Assembly: GCA_012934845.2 (NCBI GenBank)
Contig: WNNJ02000572.1
Span: forward strand, 40,733 to 104,732
Source of the DNA: Pomphorhynchus laevis
Lineage: Eukaryota > Acanthocephala > Palaeacanthocephala > Echinorhynchida > Pomphorhynchidae
Direction: 5' to 3'
Length of the DNA stretch: 64,000 nucleotides
Below the pieces are notes generated by a model, which worked only from the letters and a program-made list of their open reading frames with translations, was not told the origin of the DNA and did no database searches. A program made the position numbers and the translations under genes. Each line of letters starts with the position of its first letter. The stretch's first letter is position 1. This document shows, piece after piece, positions 56,787 to 64,000 of the stretch.

Positions 56787-58195
56787 TTGGAAGGTTTCCG
56801 TCTCGAGCGACCTCTAACAGGCACGCTGCATTTCCCCGCTGCACTGCACAGCTTAAACGCTGCAAGATGAAATTGGCAGCTCTTCGATCATCTGTTGCCA
56901 CCACCAACATATTGCCCAGTTTTGTCAAAAAATTCGAAGTTATCGGCCCGGCAGCACCAATTGTGTCGATCGCCAACGGCACAAATTTATATTGCGATTC
57001 GTCAATACATGTATATTTGGCCTTCTTTCGATCCTCTGCCAATCTAGCAACCTCCCCGGCCCAAGAGACCGCACTAGGCAAATAACTGGCAGCAAGAATG
57101 TTGGGACACGTGAAGTCCCATACTAGCAGACGTCCCCTTTCCCATGGGACTAGTGAAGCACCGTCCGGTCTCTTTCCGTCGTTTCTGCAGAGCCCGATTG
57201 GTTCAAGGCGGGACGGGACACCGGCTGTGGCAAGGGCGCTACGGATAAGTGTGTTTACAGCACTGTGCCGATTGTGCCAAGAAACCACTCTGGGGCAGTC
57301 TAGACTGTGAATACCAGAGGGGTCTGATACGACGCCGCACTCACACTTAAATGAAACCGAGTTGAGAATACCGAGGCGGAGGGCTGATGCAAGACAGATT
57401 GAACTGTCGTCTAGTTTTGTGCCCATCGAAGCTATCGGTAGGGCATTAAGGAATGCGCCAGACCATCTGGTAGACGCAGCTAGCAAGCGGGCCCGATCTT
57501 TGGGAAAGGCACATGAAGCTGCCAGGTGTCGGAATTCCTTCTTAACAATGGGGCTGTCAAACGTTTTTGCAAGGTTGAATTTGTTGGAACAGTCAGGTCG
57601 AATTTAGTAGTCCAACTCTGACGCCGTTCGGTAGTTAAGATCACTAGTGCCTGAGCGATTTGCCAAATGCTCTGGGATTAATAGCGCAGTTACAAATTAC
57701 TTAACGATACTGAAATATCACAAAGTATACAATTTTTTTTCTGTAATTACATTATTTTAATTTTTTCAATTCGTTTTTTTCTAATTGTATTTGTTAGTAA
57801 TTGACATTAATCGATTTTTAAATGTATTCATGAATATAAAGAATACGGTGTATTACTTAAGATTGTATTTATGTAGTAAAATTTGCTTATCAAATTTTTA
57901 ATCTCTGACTTACATTTATCTTACTGCAATCATAGCACGATAATTGATAGATCAATAAAATCTTTGTAAATGCTAGTCAAAATTTATATATTTTTGTAAT
58001 GTTTGAGATTTCGGGGGTTGGATTAACAGAAAAAAAAGTTTTATCTTTCGCTAGCTGCTAGCTTATATCCAACATATACCTGTTCGTATTCTTTACAAGG
58101 TATTTTATAAACAATGGCATCGTTGTTAAAATCTGGTTTTCGCTTAAAAATATTGTAAAGTTTAGGTAATTTTCTGTTAAAAATGTTCACTTTGT
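56300..58195. repeat. Inverted repeat with arms of about 490 bp around a LINE segment
   Basis: 56300-56786 and 57685-58195 are near-identical reverse complements. Each arm encodes FKRKPDFNNDAIVYKIPCKE and the same PLE 3' tail, ending TGATATTTCAGTATCGTTAA. The 0.9 kb between them is the endonuclease end of an R2-group LINE. Confidence 0.9.
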
Positions 58196-59890
58196 TGAAG
58201 GCGTCGTGTTTCGCAAGTTTTGAGAGCTTTTGGCCTACCTGCTGAAGTTGTGTGATAGCCGATTCCAAGAACATATCAAGGTGAAATCTGGCGCAAAGCG
58301 GAGCGCCTAGCAAGTCCGCGGATGACACATCACAGACTTTTACGTTTGGCATTATATCAAGTAGAGGTTGAATATAGGTACCGCTTTTAGAAATCACTTG
58401 GCATTTGTCTGGCCGTAAGAACAATTCAATTTTTGCTCCTTGAATTCGAATGTGTTCGATATCATTGATTAGAGTGGAAACTTCTCCCCTTATGTAGCAG
58501 TCATCCAGATACCAAATAGCTAATGGTGACAAAATGCTGTGGGTCAGACTGTTGGTGGTAAGTGAGAACAGGAGAGGACCGAGAGGATCCCCTTGTTGTA
58601 CTCCCTCTTTTGAATCAATCACATTGTCCTCGAATTGAAGTGTGCTTGGGTAATCGTAGCACATTTCCACGAAGTCCTGGATCCCCGGGATTTCCTTCTT
58701 CACAACCTGAAGGACTGCGCCCCTGCTGATTGAGTTAAAGGCATTTTCGAAGTCTAACTTTACCATCGCTGAATTGCCTACCAAACCGTGTTCAGCAAAA
58801 CATCTCGCTGCATGAATTGCGGCCTCGACACCCCCAGGCACACCGACGCCAAGTTGATTTGGAAGAAGCATGTCAACCACTCTCTCGGTAGCAAATCTGC
58901 AAGCCACCTTAGCAGCTAGCCGGCGGAAGGTACACCCAACAGCTATAGGTCTGACTCCACCGTCCCCTTTTACGAAAGCCAGAAGCTTGGCTCCGCATAA
59001 TATAGGCCTGATCGAGGTTGCCACTTTACCCGCAAGGATGTTACTTGTTAGCTCACAAATAGATTTCAGTAGTGTGTCTCTTGCGACACCACTCGAACGA
59101 CAAACCAGGTCACGTAGATGAGAAGGACTCAGGCAATCAGCGCCCCCAGCAGAAGACGGTGGAAATGACTGGAGAGCCGACAAGACAGAAGGACCCGAAA
59201 TAAGTGGACGTAAATGAGATTTGACCGCGGACGTGCGCAGCTTTTATTATAAAGAAACTGCCGTTCTGGATGTTTGCGACGCAAAAGCTCGATAGTCTGC
59301 TCGTCCGCACTCAACAGCTGGTTGTTATCGGCAAGCAGTCGTACCGCTCCACGAATATCACCATCCTCCAACTTTTCAGAAATCTTGTTTCGAAGTTGAT
59401 CATCCCGGCGATAGACAGGTTTAGTTCTTGGTGTACTGGTTGTTGTGATTGCCCTTGGATCGTACGACATGCATGCTGACTTTAACGTCGACCCTAGCGA
59501 CACAGTACAGTTACCCCTGTTCGTTAGTGGCACGCGCAAGACTGATTTCGCGAATCCGAGGAGTTGCATCCATGGGTTATCGTTTAGCGGGCAAGCGTTG
59601 ACAGCATTTATTAGTTCGGCAAGCTTGGTTGCTACTGTGGGCCTCGCTGCACGTGGTATTCGCCGAACCAGACGTACGTTCTCGCAAAGTAGTTCCATGC
59701 TCGATAACGAACTTTGGAGGCTTGGGAAAGCGGTTGGATTGCCATTGGAGTAGGCAGCTGCTGTATTTAGTTTGTGAATAGTTGGAGTCTTGTCGGAGCC
59801 AGGGCAAGTTGAGCCTCGACCGTGCTGACGAACAAGTCCACTTGCCACAAGCATAAAATCCCGGTAGCATACGGAGCATTGTACTCGCAT
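56782..59890 (-). mobile_element. R2-group LINE (restriction-like endonuclease), split by a PLE fragment
   Basis: Minus strand: an N-terminal zinc motif (QCSVCYRDFMLVASGLVRQH, 59890); a linker to about 59240; then RT with FPPSSAGGADCLSPSHLRDL, GGVRPIAVGCTFRRLAAKVA, LDFENAFNSISRGAVL, EGVQQGDPLGPLLFSL and IWYLDDCYIRGE (59183-58200). After a PLE insert (58197-57690) the C-terminal part resumes: ARLLAASTRWSGAFLNALPI, CECGVVSDPSGIHSLDC, then GKRPDGASLVPWERGRLLVW with DFTC. This is the zinc motif and RPD...D core of the restriction-like endonuclease. A frameshift near 59240 separates the N-terminal frame from the RT frame, and there is a stop near 57606. The insert also replaced roughly 100 residues of the thumb region. 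GC content is far above the flanks, suggesting a younger or foreign-composition copy. Confidence 0.88.
57690..58198 (-). mobile_element. 5'-truncated PLE insert within the LINE
   Basis: The minus strand joins the LINE frame (KLSKLAKHDAF) directly to NKVNIFNRKLPKLYNIFKRK, DFNNDAIVYKIPCKEYEQVY and a 3' tail identical in layout to 56440-56786 read backward. Only the last part of a PLE is present, typical of a 5'-truncated insertion. The fused open frame (380 codons) is accidental. Confidence 0.85.
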
Positions 59891-60157
59891 AAATCCGTTG
59901 TAAGAATGTATGTATATTAGATTGTATTTAGACGTTCTGAAAATCCCTCGACGCTTGTAATTAGTGTAAGAATTCTAATAAGCAAGACTTTTTTAATGTC
60001 AATTACTAAATCTAATTTTAATCGCAGATTGAATTGTAAATAGTTACATGTAATTGTAAAAATTTTATTGTCACATTTTTTAATTCCTTGTATCAATTTT
60101 AATGTGTATTTTAATCAACATTATTGTTTAAGAATAAAGGGCACAACGGTAGAAACA

Positions 60158-61362
60158 TTAGAATTTTTAAATAGCCAGTAATGATGGCTTAAAGTTTTGT
60201 TGTGTGAGCAGTATATATCGTGATCTAGTTTGTTGCCTTCAAGCATTTTCTCCTGTTAAATGCAGAGTGCCTACTTGATAATACGAGCAATGTTCTTTTT
60301 ATTCTAAAATCTTGGCATCATCAAAGTTTCTTTTGTAGTCAGCATTTAGCATATGATTTAAAATGACTGATGATGTGTCGTCACGTCTTATTGCATATTG
60401 ATGCTGCTCAATTCGTGTACAGTGGATTGCTTGTTCGACCATTGCATTTTGGTTGCAACCACTCAAAGGATCCCGTATATAGCCATCCAACACGAGTTGC
60501 TTAATGTGGCTTCTTTTTTAATATTCTTGATAATTTCGGTAATTTGTTTTGTTAAAAGGTCATAACTTGGTTAAAGGTTTGGGTTTAATTGTTTTAAACA
60601 CTTAGTTATAGGATGGTATCTTATGGTTCTTGTGAAGGATACGCAAATATATTAAATTGGACATGTTGCACCTTTTTCATGTAAGCTAACATCCGAGGTT
60701 TCTGAATAATTCTTTTTTGATATACTTTATTTTCTAAGATTTCAAGTATTAGAGATAACTCAGTTGTCAATAACTGATGTTGGTTACATAGTGTTTTAGC
60801 TCGACGGGAAAGTGTGCGTGCGACTGATATTTTCCAATTTAAACGTTCAAATAAGGAATGTTGTCAATGATACCTGGTTTTCTATACACATTTGTATACA
60901 AACTTTGGTTTTTACATGTGCCTTTCACGTCTAAGAAAACAATAGAATTTGTGCTTTCGGACTCTAGGCTCCATCATATATGTCTGTTTAAATTGTTAAT
61001 CTTTATAGAAAGAGTATCATTTGAAATGTCTATATTCCTTAGTATGAAAAAAGTCATCATCTACATACCTAACGAAGACAGCTATGTTTGCAAGAGTAGA
61101 TATATGTTGTAGCTCCCACTCCCACATGCACATTTTAGCGAGTACAAATTTCAATGGACTGCCCATTGATAGTCCGCCTGTTTAGTCGTATGTGGTCTTC
61201 TCAAAGATAAATACGAAGAAAATAAGAATGCCCGTATTATCAAGTAGGCACTCTGCATTCAAATGGAGATAACTTCTGAAGGAAACAAGCTAGATCACGA
61301 CATACTGCTCGCCCAACACCACTTTATGCCATCCTTACTGGCTATTTGTAATTTTTTCCTTT
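60158..61362 (-). mobile_element. PLE fragment bracketed by inverted repeats
   Basis: Arms of about 135 bp (60158-60292 and 61226-61362) are imperfect reverse complements, sharing TGCAGAGTGCCTACTTGATA. Between them the minus strand gives LSMGSPLKFVLAKMCMWEWE and AVFVRYVDDDFFHTKEY (61180-61020, RT motifs B and C), FLDVKGTCKNQSLYT-like sequence (about 60920), and a GIY-YIG end (TRIEQHQYAIRRDDTSSVIL, 60420-60340). Several interruptions are present. Opposed end repeats around a PLE body are a known Penelope arrangement. No good hammerhead core was recognised here. Confidence 0.75.
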
Positions 61363-62306
61363 ATTGTCAGTACATTTCATTTTACCATTTTATTATTAGC
61401 TCTAATGTTAAATTGCTAAATCTTAATTGTTCATATTTGTATACTACATTATACTTCAAGTTTCTTCCAGCTTTTTGTGTGCATATTTTTGGTTTTGTTA
61501 ATTTCACATTATGTATTATTGATTATTTATTGTTCTTCAATCTAAATTTGTTGTATATATAGTACAAACGTAGAACGACAAATGAAATATTTACAAAGAA
61601 AGTTTTGACTAGATAAGCATTCATTATTGAAATACAACAATTTACAAATCAGCAAAATACAAAACAGTTTAAAAGTTCCTATCACTAATAAAATTATAGC
61701 ATGCTGATTGTAAATATCAGTTAATGTTGTTTCTATAGAATAATCATAAATATATTATTAATAAATGTTAGAAATTATTTTTAAGATTACGATATTTCCA
61801 ATTTTTAAGTTTTCATTGTAAAACATATGTAACTTCAGTTAAATGATCTGATTTGTTTAAAAAATGTACTATTGAGTATCCTCAAAAATAAGAAAAGGCT
61901 CATTTTTTGATTTCATAGTGAAATATAATGACACTACGGGTGATATTATATTTCTTATTACATGGTTTATTATATAGAGAAAATTAAATTACTATAGAAC
62001 ATGTAATTACGAACATTTTAAATTAGAAAAAATGTCCAAGCGATTTATAAATACTTCTATTAGGATTTTTTAATTAAAAGCTGGCTAAATTCAATTCATT
62101 CAGAAATAATGGTGATTATGTCATGCAGTTATCTGTATTATTCTATACTGGTATCACCTGGAATAAGATCATAATTAAAAATAATTGTATGATCAAAATG
62201 TTTTCTTTATGAATGTGATTGTAACCCTAATTAAAAATAGATTTTTTGAAATTTTATCTAATTATCGTCAATTATTAAACACAAATTAATTTGATTTTTC
62301 ACTTAC
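61363..62306. other. Phosphatase intron, nothing recognised
   Basis: AT-rich sequence without motifs, up to the donor of the exon at 62307. Confidence 0.5.
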
Positions 62307-62528
62307 AGAATTGTCGATAACTGTTGATAAGGTTAGATAATCAAAAACTTCTGTGCAGTATTTCCAGACGTTCGTGCTACCATATTTACGAAGGCACTCA
62401 TCATAGAATCCGTATACTTGAGTTATTTGCTTACATTCGTGGTTTCCCCGGATAAGGCCAATCCGGTCAGGGTATCGAGCCTTAACAATGTCAAATAAGA
62501 AATTGTAAACGTTGTTGCCGATAAATAA
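62307..62528 (-). CDS. PP4-like phosphatase, exon with RGNHE
   Basis: A 222-nt exon, phase 0 on both sides, encodes [40 protein letters not shown] and [22 protein letters not shown] supplies a metal-binding Asn and the catalytic His. [16 protein letters not shown] and [14 protein letters not shown] are PP4-like. Acceptor tttgtag, donor gtaagt. Its first ten codons ([10 protein letters not shown]) do not match the family where RGFYSVETF is expected, so the 5' border may be wrong, or the exon edge has decayed. The preceding family part, with GDIHG and GDFVDRG, is not found upstream on this strand within the window. It appears on the opposite strand at 63877. Confidence 0.92.
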
Positions 62529-63876
62529 CTACAAACAGCTTTTAAGCAAAATACCATTAAATAGGGAAAACATTCAAGAGAAGAAATTGATTTAAATTAT
62601 TAAATGCAAACAAATTAGGCAAGCTCATGAAAATGAATCAAATATATTATATTTATAATTGTATTATACTCGATAGTTACTAGATGTTCTTCGATGGTAA
62701 AAATTAGCAAATCCAGAATAAAACAGTTATTCATCCGGGCGACCATTTTATATTAACATTTTCATCAAAGCATAATTGATTATACTATAAATGATTTTTG
62801 TTAGTATGTTAATTTTAAAGATAATTTGATTATACACAACAGCAGCAGTTAATTTTATATTCAAATGACTTCTAATTATCCAATATATATGCAGCGTAGA
62901 GGTAACACATTATTGAAATTGAATATGGATTTCAATCGATTTCAAACAATTCCCGATTATTTGTCCTCCGGATCTTCTACACTTACTTAGACTTTGGATT
63001 GATTACTTTATTGTTCTAGATTTTGCAATATTTTTTAGTAAATTGGCAATAACAGATCTTCTTTAGATACTGTTGCATAATTAAGCTCCCGATCATTACA
63101 ATATACCACAAACTATTGGTAATTGAAACTTGCATATTAGTATACAATTTAATATGTTCATAATGTCATCTTGATTGCCACCCATTTGATGCCATATAAC
63201 AATAAAGTTTTGTATTTATGCACGAGCTTTCAGTTCCTACTATTGATGCTTGGTCAAATGAATCACAGATTTTGATGAACGATGTTTCACGTGTATTTGT
63301 AAGGCAGAGAGAAGTATTACTTGCATTCATTGACCAACGTCTTTGATGTGAATGGTTTCTAAAAAACTAAATGGCGAAACTCTAGTTGTTTTTAGAGCTT
63401 CGAGAATTTTGGACCTCGTCAAAATTGATGTAATGATCATTGAAAATGGAAGATTGAGGATGGCTGATAATATATCATCGCTTTTCATTGTATCTATGTG
63501 CTCTTGCACTCCAATTTTCAATAATCGTTGGCGTATTGCCAATAACAAATTATAAAGAGCATTCTACTTTATATGTTGGATTACAATCTGGATCATAAAT
63601 GTGGCTTCAAAACTGTCGCTTGTGAAGTCGCTTATATCAATTGTGACTAATCAATTGTGTTGTAAATATTATACATACCTTAAGTGCAATTAAGAGTAGA
63701 AATGTTTATTATTAATATATTGTTGGCAACATTCATTTCGACTTATTTACGAGATTCAACCTTCATACCATTAGATCTCACAAGATATAATGTTATGATA
63801 TGCCATAAAGATCTATTACGATCTTTGTATTAAAATTGGATATCTAATTATATGTTACCGATTTTTCTTTTTGAAG
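62529..63876. other. Strand-switch interval between phosphatase exons
   Basis: This interval should hold any breakpoint between the minus-strand exons and the plus-strand exon at 63877. It is AT-rich. A minus frame at 63327-63548 (VQEHIDTMKSDDILSAILNL) is coding-like but matches no family I know. No obvious repeat or mobile-element end was seen. Confidence 0.45.
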
Positions 63877-64000
63877 ATATGTGGTGACATACACGGTCAA
63901 TTCTATGACTTACAAGAGCTTTTTCGAATAGGTGGACGTGTTCCTGACACTAGCTATCTTTTCCTTGGAGATTTCGTTGATCGAGGATTTTACAGTGTTG
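63877..64000 (+). CDS. PP4-like phosphatase exon, runs off the window
   Basis: Plus strand, acceptor tttgaag, phase 0. It encodes [20 protein letters not shown] and [15 protein letters not shown] up to the window edge. GDIHG and GDFVDRG are the first two metal-binding signatures of PPP phosphatases; wording fits PP4 ([23 protein letters not shown]). It continues where the minus-strand exons begin in the protein but on the other strand, so it is either a second head-to-head paralogue or the inverted 5' part of the same gene. The 5' exon with the start was not seen between 62529 and 63876. Confidence 0.92.
   Translation, partial: MCGDIHGQFYDLQELFRIGGRVPDTSYLFLGDFVDRGFYSV

Noticed and set aside
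58041-59183. A single 380-codon gene
   Set aside because: The last 50 or so codons are PLE nuclease sequence fused by insertion to the LINE RT frame; the fusion is accidental.

Overview
This window is animal nuclear DNA. It is strongly AT-rich, its genes are split by large introns with GT/AG borders, and it is packed with retroelements. I cannot name the species. The two recognisable host proteins are ordinary metazoan ones. The heavy load of Penelope-like elements (PLEs) suggests an invertebrate; a nematode is possible, but that is a weak inference.

Two host genes are clear. The first, on the + strand, is NDUFV1, the 51-kDa flavoprotein of mitochondrial complex I. Eleven coding exons lie between 10519 and 28845, and joined in phase they give 439 residues up to the stop. 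Only the 5' end with the mitochondrial targeting sequence was not found. The second is a PPP-family phosphatase closest to protein phosphatase 4. Three exons lie on the - strand (62307-62528, 51817-51943, 44802-45112). The exon carrying the preceding part of the same protein lies at the right edge on the + strand (63877-64000), so the locus changes strand. A single-exon open frame of 321 codons (35648-36613, +) matches no family I recognise.

The rest is repeats and mobile elements. Region 1-10500 has PLE remnants and an R2-group LINE with a restriction-like endonuclease (4709-7149). Region 10500-28900 is NDUFV1; its introns hold a hammerhead-bearing inverted repeat, a 3-kb array of a 14-bp unit, a CR1-like LINE and a 534-bp foldback. 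Region 28900-34900 has dispersed repeats, an RT fragment and another foldback. Region 34900-41600 has the unknown frame between direct repeats, then a PLE split by a LINE that is flanked by 340-bp direct repeats. Region 41600-64000 is the phosphatase locus; its introns hold an inverted PLE pair (48141-49738), a Tc1/mariner copy with a 22-bp array in one end (49860-51481), two PLEs head to head (52375-56786), a second R2-group LINE broken up by PLE pieces (56782-59890), and another PLE fragment inside inverted repeats (60158-61362).

The main theme is repeated inverted copying of PLEs, each with a short hammerhead-ribozyme-like core at its ends. At least eight PLE pieces of several families occur in 64 kb, several as inverted pairs. 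Hammerhead motifs in PLEs are known in the literature; the arrangement here is read directly from the sequence.
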